Assembly: GCA_015499995.1 (NCBI GenBank)
Contig: JADNRV010000002.1
Location: forward strand, 496,001 to 560,000
Origin: Flammula alnicola
Taxonomy: Eukaryota; Basidiomycota; Agaricomycetes; Agaricales; Strophariaceae
Direction of reading: 5' to 3'
DNA: 64,000 nt
The translations under genes were made by a program, and so were the position numbers. A model generated the notes under the pieces. It saw only the letters and a list, made by a program, of their open reading frames with translations. It did no database searches and was not told the origin of the DNA. Of this stretch, positions 24,197 through 33,254 are shown piece by piece. The first letter of the stretch is position 1, and every line of letters starts with the position of its first letter.

Positions 24197-24272
24197 TCAA
24201 CCGCCAGCCAACTGCCAGCCAACTGCCTTAAGGGCAGTTGAAAATCAACTGCCCTATGGTTTGCCCCTTGTG
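24197..24272 (-). repeat. Right terminal inverted repeat
   Basis: Inverted copy of 16389-16464. Two adjacent CAGTTGGCTGG units are better preserved here than in the left copy. Confidence 0.9.
24231..24255. repeat. Hairpin palindrome inside the right terminal repeat
   Basis: Same 11-bp stem and 3-nt loop as at 16406-16430, unchanged in sequence. Confidence 0.9.
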
Positions 24273-24275
24273 TGA
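24273..24275. repeat. Target-site duplication TGA, right copy
   Basis: Second copy of the TGA that precedes the left terminus. Confidence 0.6.
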
Positions 24276-24284
24276 CGCCACTCC

Positions 24285-24706
24285 TTACTTGCGCGTCTCT
24301 TTTTGGAAATCCTCTTTTGCTTCCCTGGCTCCAGCAGTAGCCTGGTTTCCCTTTTGCTTCATCTCTTCCGTCGTCGAGCCTGCTCAAAGAAATTAATGTC
24401 GAGTTGAGATAACTGCAAATATCTCACCTAATGTGTCTTTTGTCGCATGCGTAGCTTTCTCGCCTTTGTCTATCGCCGACGCAAGACCTTTCCCCACCGA
24501 TTTATTGACCTAGGCCTCTAGATTAGAAACCCTCATCACGAACTGACCATTACAACATATATACTTACTTTGTCCGCGACCTCGGAGACTTTCTCCGTCA
24601 CTGTTTTGTGTGCAGTTGGGGAAGTATGGAACGCACGTCCACCCAATTGCGTGGGCGCACAGACAGCAGTCCTGGTTGCGAATGAAGAAATTGCGGCTTT
24701 GAACAT
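24285..24706 (-). CDS. Small LEA-like stress protein, probably mitochondrial
   Basis: Three exons give 104 aa. The first reads MFKAAISSFATRTAVCAP and then GGRAFHTSP, a clear mitochondrial presequence with a RAFHTS cleavage context. The rest is hydrophilic and amphipathic, rich in Ala, Lys, Glu and Thr (TVTEKVSEVADK, VNKSVGKGLASAIDKGEKA, THATKDTLGSTTEEMKQKG), the pattern of LEA_4-type 11-mer proteins that protect membranes and enzymes in drying or heat. Introns interrupt after ADK and after KDTLG. A strong TATA box lies just upstream. The transposon begins 12 bp after the stop codon, so the 3' UTR and polyadenylation signals now come from transposon DNA. Confidence 0.7.
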
Positions 24707-24742
24707 GACTGCGTAGTGTAATACTTTCTTCGAGTTACTGGA

Positions 24743-24752
24743 CTTATATATA
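24743..24752 (-). promoter_or_regulatory. TATA box of the LEA-like gene
   Basis: On the reverse strand TATATATAAG lies about 37 bp before the ATG at 24706. Strong TATA boxes go with stress-inducible genes. Confidence 0.5.
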
Positions 24753-25165
24753 CGGTCGCGTTACAAATGACGTCGACGTCGATGAGTCGCCCCGAACGCG
24801 TCATTGCTTTCTTATGTAAGTAATTAAGCCCGTAAATAGGTACTTGGAAAGGAGCATCGAGTATCCTGGAGTATCGACTGTGGCGCATGACGAATGGTGT
24901 GGACCTTACAGTATATACAAATGGAGTGCTTGATCGCGATCGACTTGGATTGACAATGATAGATTTGCATCCATTTGGCGAGTTGGGAGTAACGCCTTTT
25001 GTTGTGTTGGAGAAAACAATTCGTGGAACAAGGATGTGTCTGGGTATAAGTTCACGACCATGGCTGGTTGACCATTGAACATTGCATATTGATGAGGCTG
25101 ATGCTAGATGCTTAGTCGCGTCAAAATTGCACGCGCGTCGCGCTCATTAAGTAGGGAAAAGGGAG

Positions 25166-25171
25166 CACGTG
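25166..25171. promoter_or_regulatory. E-box CACGTG
   Basis: CACGTG about 195 bp upstream of the Ups2-like start. A Cbf1/bHLH site is possible; chance occurrence is not excluded. Confidence 0.25.
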
Positions 25172-25366
25172 ATTGAGAGTCCTATCGGCAATAAGCGGCG
25201 GAACATTTTATGTAAGAAGTTTCATCCAGGACCATTTCTTTGCCGTTGCCGCCCTCACACGACAAGAACGCTTTTCTCTTCCGTCTCTCGCGGTTCGTTC
25301 TCTGTGCTCGGTTTTCTTTCTCCTCTGTATCATTACTTTGCTGCCCGCCCATATCATAAAAACAAA

Positions 25367-26023
25367 ATGCATTTCTTTTCTCAGGCTTTCCATTATGAGT
25401 ACGTTGTCATATTCTGCGACAAAGGGGTGCTTGCTAATCTTTTTCTCTTTGCATTCACTCAGTCACCCATGGTCCCATGTAGTTATTGGCATGTGGCACA
25501 AATACCCCAACTCAAAATGCACCCACGTCGTCAGCATTGATACCATAGACCGCTCCATCGATCCAGTAACAGGTATCATTCGGACTGAGCGGGTTTTGGG
25601 CTGCAAACAGAAGGCGCCGATCTGGATTGTCAAGGTATGTTCCAATCTGTCCAACCAATCAGTCTTTTTTGTTTACTCAGAGCTTCCCTGTAGCTGTTCG
25701 GTGGCTCGGAAGACGCCTTCGTCCGGGAAATCTCATTCGTTGATCCCGCGACCCAAAATGTAACCATCACCTCCGTCAACCTCTCCCTATCACAATTTGC
25801 GACGTGTTATGAGCAAATTCGATATACTCCCCTCTCCCCCACCCAAACAGCATTCTCACAAACGGCGGAGGTCCAAGCACGGATGGCACTGTGGCGGTCA
25901 GCAGCGGACGGCCTCGAAAAATGGCTGGTGCAGCGGTTTGAGCAAAACGCGCATCTAGGAAAATTGGGTTTTACGGACGTCCTGAGAAACCTGTGGGAGG
26001 AGCGACATCGAGCACACACATAG
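25367..26023 (+). CDS. PRELI/MSF1-domain lipid transfer protein, Ups2/Ups3 (Slowmo)-like
   Basis: Three exons (25367-25398, 25463-25634, 25694-26023) give 177 aa. It starts MHFFSQAFHYDHPWSHVVIG and continues with the PRELI core WHKYPNSKCTHVVSIDTIDR, RTERVLGCKQKAPIWIVK, then EDAFVREISFVDPATQNVT and a C-terminal amphipathic helix (ALWRSAADGLEKWLVQRFEQN). The EDAFVRE-SFVDP block points to the Ups2/SLMO branch, which with Mdm35 moves phosphatidylserine across the mitochondrial intermembrane space for phosphatidylethanolamine synthesis. Its first exon is 32 nt and ends inside the Asp codon, exactly as in the Ups1-like gene at 879, which supports both models. Confidence 0.85.
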
Positions 26024-26353
26024 AGTCTAGAGATTCCGTGGTTTGATTCACATTTTGACCCTCTTTTTATTCGTTTTATCTGGATTTCATTTCAATTCAC
26101 GTAGACTGGAGCATTTAGATTACCAAGATTATCCTCTTCTCCGTTTACGGATGTCCTAATCAACTACCTCTTACCTACACTCCCCGAGTATGGATGTATA
26201 TCATCATTTCTATGACTTATGATGTGTGAGTTCAGCTGCTGGGATAAACCCGGGTAATACCAGGTAAAACCTATCGCTTCTCTTATAATACACAAAGATA
26301 ATGGCTCCCAGACTATCCTGACTAAACTACGGAATTTGCACCGTCGATGTACG
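26024..26353. other. Convergent intergenic region
   Basis: 330 bp between the 3' ends of the Ups2-like and DRG1 genes. No gene, repeat or RNA structure was recognised. Confidence 0.4.
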
Positions 26354-28430
26354 CTATGCCATTATTGCCTTACTTGGTGAAAACTTGAATTCATGGAATG
26401 AGTGCGTGACAAGGACAACGAATTTTGAAAACCCACTGGACACTACGTCTTCGTCTTGCACCTGGTGCGCTAGGCTAACCTTTTGAGCATATGGAGAGAA
26501 CTTGCTTGACTTTCCCTGGAGCATTTTTCAGAACAGACATTACATCAGTATATGCGGAGACCCCCTCACCCTGCATCAGAAAAGGATTATATTAAGTGAA
26601 AATGTGCGAAAAGTAGAGGCAAACGAACACACCAAATAAGCCCATAACGGAAATTGGCAGCAAGAGAACGATGGATTCCGTTGCAAACATCCTATTAGCA
26701 AGATCGTAAACCCATTTTTATCTCTCGACATAGATACGAAGGACTCCTTACCTCGAGAGTAGCACCTTTTCTCAAGCAGATGGGATCCGATAAATCTGGA
26801 TGAGCGCCTCGTTTCTTGGTATAAATCTTGACAAGATGAAGCTCTTCCCATATGCAATCAATGAGGTAGTTCAAGCTTTAGAAAAGATACGCGTGAATTT
26901 CGGGATGCAGGCAAGACACTAAACAATAGACCCCACTTCAGATCCATTTCACAACTGATCACAACGGTCTTGGGCTGGTGGGCGAGCTTGTCCACTTGCT
27001 CGAGGCTAATGGAATCGATTTTATTGTAGACATCTAGAGGCGTGCATGAAAATCAAATTCAACTAACATTTGAAGAGAGACGAACAAAGACAGGGTAGAT
27101 ATTTTCTCGTCCCTGGTGAAGCATTATTGGGTAAGGATAATCATTTTAAAAGATTCCTAGCGCACCGATGAGCACGTCAATGAATTCGTCGGTTGTTATC
27201 TACATGAAGGTTGTCAGTCAAAAGGCAGCCGATAAGGAGCTATATGTTCACATCTTCTCGTATTAGGACGTCGCAGTTGTGGAGTTTATCTGAGGGAAAT
27301 AAAGTCAGAACCTATATCGATTCATGCAAAAAAGACATTTACAAGAAGCTAGAATTGACCTAATGGTCTTCTCGTCCGTCTTCGTTAGTTTCACGGTGGT
27401 GTTAAATGTAATCTATAGGCGCCAAATGAAATCATAGCCTGCATTGAAGCCGATGAATGACTTACACCACCTGTCGTTCTCTTCTTGAAGACAACATCTG
27501 GTTTATTTTTGTTCAGCCGTATTCCCACTGCATCTAGCTCTATTTCTAAGAGTCTTTTCTGTTCCTCGGATTTCGTTGCGTCCAACATTACCAGAATCAG
27601 GTCCGCTGTCTTTGCGGCTATATAATGGGAAATCAGCGAGTTAATCGATGGGAACGATAAACGAACACTCACTTGAGACGACTTGACGTCCGCGACCACG
27701 ACCTTGACTCGCTCCTTCGACGATTCCCGGAAGATCCAAAAGTTGTATCCGTGCACCTTTATACTCTATCACGCCGGGAATCGCCTGAATCGGTTGTAAG
27801 GAAAGTGAACGATATGGAAATCTAAGACCATGGAACGTACCGTAAGTGTCGTGAACTCATAGGCAGCAGCTTCGGAGGCGGTATGTGTTGCTTTACTCAA
27901 CAGGGTGGACTGGTGATGTATAAAAGAAAGTGAGATTCCAGAGGAAAAAAGACTACGAAAGTTGAACATACCTTGCCGACTGACGGAAAGCCAATGAGGG
28001 CTACTCTTGCATCGCCTGACTTTTGCACATCAAAACCTGTTCCCGCACCTCCCGACTTGGCAACTGGTTCCAAAAGTTGTGCACGGTATCGTGCAAGTTT
28101 GGCTTTGAGGAGACCCAGATGGTATTCTGTTGCCTACTTGTGCGCGCCAAGGGTTGAAGAATTTTAGAAAAGAGAATTTTTTTTTGATTACCTTATTCTT
28201 CTGGGCTATTTACACTTGGGGTAAGATGGATGCCCTAAAGTTAATGGTCGTCGTATTTTACTCACTGCGAGCCATCTCCTCTGGGATACCGGTTGAGACA
28301 GCATACTTTGAATTGAAGCCGGATACGAGGCTCACCCTCTATCTCTTTGATCTACAAAAGACGGAGATGAGCATTGGGAATACAATGAGTATTAGTTTGT
28401 AGTTTATTAAACCTTTTCTGTGATGCCCAT
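26354..28430 (-). CDS. DRG1/Rbg1, OBG-HflX-type translational GTPase
   Basis: The reading runs MGITEKIKEIEEEMARTQKNK, then [21 protein letters not shown]1 GFPSVGKST, YEFTTLT, G3 [36 protein letters not shown]4-type YNKIDSI, and a TGS domain ([38 protein letters not shown]). This is DRG1, which with a DFRP partner (Tma46 in yeast) supports stalled translation. The first four coding exons are only 18, 16, 15 and 14 nt (28413-28430, 28336-28351, 28266-28280, 28192-28205); all have GT-AG borders and together restore the conserved N-terminus. Another intron splits the G1 motif after GKS's Lys. The 3' end is less sure: the last exon may contain one more intron after QVQDEDV, so the stop at 26354 is tentative. 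Confidence 0.85.
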
Positions 28431-28689
28431 ATTGGTATCGAGAGGATCTGATTATGCGGGGGCTGTATGAAGGGTACAGCTGGTGCAAATTGCAGTGTCA
28501 GAAACGTCGTCATTAATAATTATGTTTTCCTTTTTGGGGATAGCTGCGTTTCTGCTTTTCCTGCCAGTGGTGCTCTTCCACTACGCACGCGACTGGGTTA
28601 CCAGAATCCCTTATAATCCCTCTCGGTTCACCTCCTGCTCGTCATTCTCTCTTCCTTCACGTTCTCTTCTCACTGACTTATTTTCTTCT

Positions 28690-31600
28690 ATGCCTATTGA
28701 TATCATGGCCCGAAGACATGTACAGACCTTATATCCGCACCCTGAACAGCTTAATAACGAACAAGACGAGGAGGAAGAAGAGGACGAGAGTTGGGTCCCA
28801 GTCGGTCCACGCACATACCCTACCCCTCCGCAGGTTACCTCACCCGTCAACACATCAAGAACCAGTCGTTCCAACAAATCACGTTCTTCCTCGACACACA
28901 CTCCTCAAGCGTCTACTGCAGGGGTCACACAATATTCGAAGCTATACTCACAATTTGTGCAGAGATATAGATCCACAGGGCTTGAAGATGCAACGGAATC
29001 AGACGATCCACGCAATGACCCTGATAGCCACTATTTCCAGCGAGGTCTCGGTCAGTTAAACGACGCAGGCGATAACAGCGACGAGGAGGATTCGGCACTA
29101 GCGTCTTTTGCAGTGGCATCTGGCGAAAGCATAGATCGCATATCAGCCCTAATGCTGGAATCAGAGCCAATACAACCGGCATCCCAGCAGGAGAAAGAAC
29201 GACTCGAATGGCAGGCTTTACTTGCCTCAGTCCTTTCCGGAGATGTGCTGAAGTCGGAGAAGACACGGATAGCCGTAGCCTTGAATTCTCTTGGCGATGA
29301 GCAAACCAACACTCACCTCAATTTTTGGATTGGTATCCGAGCCAAGTTCCATGGTCGATCGGTGGAGGAAGAGAGGAGAACACTCGAAGAACGACGATTA
29401 CGAACCGTCGACGGCGTCATCAACGAGATATTAAACTTCAGAATGACGGACCCTGCGCCCGGGGCATCCGTGGATGTCACCGCTTCTGCACTTTCACAGG
29501 TCGCCACCGTGCTTGGCCGTCTGGATGTCGTCCAATCATTATATCCCAGTCTCAAAGCCTTTTACCTCGACAGACCCGTAGCCTCGCAAGGCAAATTCCA
29601 AGCGCGTAGAGACACTCTGAATACATGGTACACCGTCCTAACGACCTTAAAGCATCATTTTGCCCTCCTTCGTCGTTGGACTGGCAGCGACACTCTCGAT
29701 GTTAACCAACCATTTACGAGCAACGAAGTCCCTATCTCAACAGCCCCAATAGCACGACCTGGCACAAATGCAGAAATTGCTGATGGGACCAGCTTTGTTG
29801 AACGACTCCTCAAAGAAGAGTCCATGCAACTGACCTTCGAGAAGGGTTTCTTGGTTACGGTCCATGCTTTCCTCGGCGCAGCTCGTGATGCTCAAGTCAA
29901 TCTCTCTTTGTTATTTAAAGAGATGAACCTCCCAACTTTCGAGAATGAACTCGTTCCTTTAATATCATTTCCCACTAAACTTGCCCAAGCTGGACTCCGC
30001 CTTCGATTGGACTACGTTCAAAAGCTGAAGGATCCGGATGTTCTCATTATTGATCAGATGACGGAGGACCTGAAGCTGAGCATAGGGTTAGCTTGCACAC
30101 TCAAACGGCAATACGAGGCTATTCTTGCGCCTGATCCTGGAGGCAGTTGGAATTTGCCACAATGTATCAGCGGAGATTACGACTCTACGATCTTAGAAGC
30201 CCTCATAAATTTCTTCAAATTGCTTCATTGGCAATTGAAAAGCGGGGCGAAGGGTATTCTGTTCAAGGAGACAGATGTACTAGAAGCTCAGTGGGCAACT
30301 TTCAACGACGTGAGCGTAACAGCAGCTGGAGGGTCTTGCCTCGTGGCAGAGCAGTTATGGTACGCCTCTCAAATGTTTATTTAAAAAATTATATGACACC
30401 CAATGTTTACCAGCTCATTAACAAACAAGTTGATGGTCCGCGTGACAAACTACTTCGATACACAAGTACGAGTGCCCTCGATTTCAGACACCACGGAACA
30501 CATTCAGCACGTCAATCTTGAGGAGCCGTATACAAGTGGTTTATATCAGATGATCCACTCGCAAGAACCGCCGACGAGGAAGATGACGGACCAGCAGATC
30601 ATAGGCTGGTACAGCAAGATACTGGAGAGCGTTCGTCTACGGTACAGAAAGCTTCAACGCTTTGCGAGGTAAATATAGAGATTGTAATGTTACGTCGTGC
30701 TTTCTGACAGGATCTCTTTGCAGAGTCCTCACGCAACGCTTCAGCAATTCGGCCGAGTACAGCCTCGATGATGTCCCACTAGACGGATTCATCTCCTATT
30801 TAGTCGCTTCGGATCATTTCCTGGTGTATACACATTCTCTCGAGGAAGATGGCGTTTACATCGTAGCATCACATACTCTCTTCCATCGACCAGAACTAAT
30901 ACGCAAGATTTTGGACGAAGCCTTCCATGTCGACGAAATTGTCAACGAAGACGGTAGCCATCTTCTTGGCAATCACGATGCCCTTGGACAGAACCCCGAA
31001 GATGCTGGCTATCTCCTTGTTCTCTCGCCACAGACACATTTCCTGTGGAACGGTCGAGTGATGGTGCTGAGCATACCAAAAGTTCCTCTCGACACAAAGG
31101 ACAACCGAGTGCGTTTGATTGCCGACGGCCCCCAGAGACGGCTCAGTCTTGCAAAGCAAACCCTGACCGAATCACTCGAGCCCTTAGACGATGACGGCGA
31201 TGTTGCATCCAACGCCTTGATCTTGACCTGCTTGTTCGAGAGTCAAGCTCATCTCCCGAGCGTCAATCGAGAATTAAGGAAAATTGCTCGTGCGACGAAC
31301 AGATTGGCCGAGTCAATTGTAGACTCGGTGCATCATGTTCGGACCTCTCTGCGAGCAACAAATGGAGGCCAAGAGCTTCTCGCAAACTGGTATCTCTATG
31401 CGTCGGAACATGGCCAACATGCGCATCGATATATGGACCGTTCTGCTCTGTTGAAGTTCAATAGACTGCTTATCAAGCTCGCGATATCATGGGTATCCTT
31501 CATTTGCGACGACTGTGACCCGACGGACAGGAAAACTTTTAAATGGGCAGTCAATGCACTCGAATTTACACTCCATCGTACGAAGAGGAATATCCTGCAG

Positions 31601-33140
31601 TTACCCGACGAGGAATTTGAAATGCTGAGGCAGAAAGTGGCAACTTGTATGACACTTCTTATCAGCCATTTTGATATTCTGGGCGCAAGATCAATATCGG
31701 AGGCTAGAAAGGAGAAAGAGGAACAAGAGGAACTTATCAAGATGCAGATCGCGGATGTTCAAGTTGTTGAGGATGACTTCCCTATATTCCCCCAAAACCA
31801 GGAAGATACGTCATTCGTCGACTCGAAAGCTCGTCTCTTCTGGGAGAAGATTTCGAGAGGTATCCGAGAGATCGAGGAAGCTCGTGTGATAAATGGCTTG
31901 AAACATCGGACACTAGGGAAAGTTCTCAATGATGAGATTCCCGAAGACAGATCTCTGTCTTTCCTGGCGTCGTCCAGTTCCAACATATCTGTTCGATGGC
32001 AGCAGGGCAAATTTATTGGCGCAGGAGCTTTCGGGTCTGTCTATCTCGCACTCAACCTCGATTCGGGATCTCTCATGGCCGTCAAGGAAATCAAATTCCA
32101 AGAGCTTTCTGGGTTGCCAAATTTGTTTTCCCAGATTAAAGAGGAACTCAGCGTTATGGAAATGCTACATCACCCAAATGTGGTTGAGTACTATGGCATC
32201 GAAGTCCATCGAGACAAGGTCTACATCTTTGAAGAATATTGTCAAGGTGGAAGTCTAGCAGCTTTACTAGAACACGGCAGGATCGAGGATGAAGGTATCA
32301 TACAAGTATATACCATGCAGATGCTAGACGGTCTGGCCTATCTACATTCTCGTGGTATTGTACATAGAGATATCAAGCCTGACAGTGAGTACTCTTCCCT
32401 TAGTTCGGCTTTACCCTCTCTGATCGTCCGTAGACATCTTACTCGACCACATGGGGGTCATCAAGTTTGTGGATTTCGGGGCAGCGAAGATCCTTGCGAA
32501 AAACCAGCGTACTGTCCAGCGTTCGCGGCGCATACCCGAGATGTCTAATGTTAACGGAATGGCGGCATTCAATGGGATGGCTGCCATCAGCAATGGACTA
32601 ACAGGGACCCCAATGTATATGTCGCCGGAAATCATCAAGAATGACAAACGTGGCCGACATGGAGCAATGGACATATGGTCTCTCGGCTGCGTCGTCCTGG
32701 AATTTGCCACAGGCAAAAAACCATGGAGCAACCTTGACAATGAATGGTAGGCTCGAATCCAGTTTAAAAGTGAACCACTGATACTAGTATTTGCATTTGC
32801 ATCTAGGGCAATTATGTTCCATATCGGAGTCGCGACGCAGCACCCGCCTCTGCCTGAACCTGGCCAACTCAGCGAGCTTGGAATTAATTTTATCGAACAA
32901 TGCTTGACGATCGATCCAGTAAGACGGCCTCTGGCTACAGAGCTCATGACTCACCCATGGATGCTGGAGTTCCGTGAGACTTTGCTGCGATATGAAGCTG
33001 CGGAAACCGACCCTCCTACATTACCTCCTGAAAGCAACTATGAGAACTCACCTGTGGCTCGGCAAGCAGCCATCATGCAGGCACACGAGATTGAGCTAAT
33101 AAACGGACCCTCTCCTGTTACACCACCTTCTGATGAGTAG
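28690..33140 (+). CDS. MAP kinase kinase kinase of the HOG/stress pathway (SSK2/SSK22/Wis4 type)
   Basis: Five exons; introns at about 30359, 30669, 32383 and 32748 all restore frame. The long N-terminal regulatory part has an acidic lead (NNEQDEEEEEDESWVP), then a large helical region shared with Ssk2/Wis4 (DTLNTWYTVLTTLKHHFALL, MTDQQIIGWYSKILESVRLRYRKLQRFAR, LDDVPLDGFISYLVASDHFL, LLANWYLYASEHGQHAHRYMDR). The C-terminal kinase has GKFIGAGAFGSVYLA, MAVKEIKF, HHPNVVEYYGIE, the catalytic loop IVHRDIKPDN, VDFGAAK, GTPMYMSPEI and MDIWSLGCVVLE, so it is complete. Ssk2-type kinases receive the Sln1-Ypd1-Ssk1 phosphorelay and activate Pbs2/Hog1. ATG 28690 or 28705 (MARRHVQTLYP) could be the start; the frame stays open upstream without an ATG of better context. 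Confidence 0.9.
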
Positions 33141-33254
33141 ATGAAGAAAATAATGTTTTGCGTCGTAGACGAAAACCAAAATTAATAAATACAACTAAAA
33201 ATTTAAAAACCTAGGGGCTTCGAGCACCAATAGATTTGTAAATGAAATACTCGA

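Larger units (their letters stand above)
16389..24272. mobile_element. CACTA/EnSpm (CMC)-type DNA transposon, 7,884 bp, apparently complete
   Basis: The ends are near-perfect inverted repeats of 62-76 bp starting CACAAGGGGCAAACC, bounded by a 3-bp TGA duplication. Inside are a Tnp2-type transposase gene (+), a decayed GC-rich stretch, and a second intact gene (-) ending with its start near the right terminus. Both genes splice to open frames and the termini are almost identical, which suggests recent activity. CMC elements usually start CACTA/CACTG and give 2-3-bp duplications; CACAA here is a variant. The class call rests on transposase motifs plus duplication length; the related Plavaka group is an alternative name. 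It sits between the LEA-like gene (12 bp after its stop) and the CYP61-like gene (153 bp before its start). Confidence 0.85.
24707..25366. other. Divergent promoter region, LEA-like and Ups2-like genes
   Basis: 660 bp between divergent starts. It has the TATA box of the LEA-like gene and a CACGTG E-box at 25166-25171. A 63-codon open frame at 24887 has no recognisable content. Confidence 0.45.

Noticed and set aside
16389..24272. Classification as a KDZ (Kyakuja/Dileera/Zisupton) element
   Set aside because: The flanking duplication is 3 bp, not 8 bp, and the transposase text matches Tnp2-type motifs rather than KDZ.
28483..28689. Extension of the MAPKKK to a hydrophobic N-terminus
   Set aside because: The open frame upstream has no initiating ATG at its start and would give a membrane anchor unknown in this family; it lies in the divergent promoter with DRG1.
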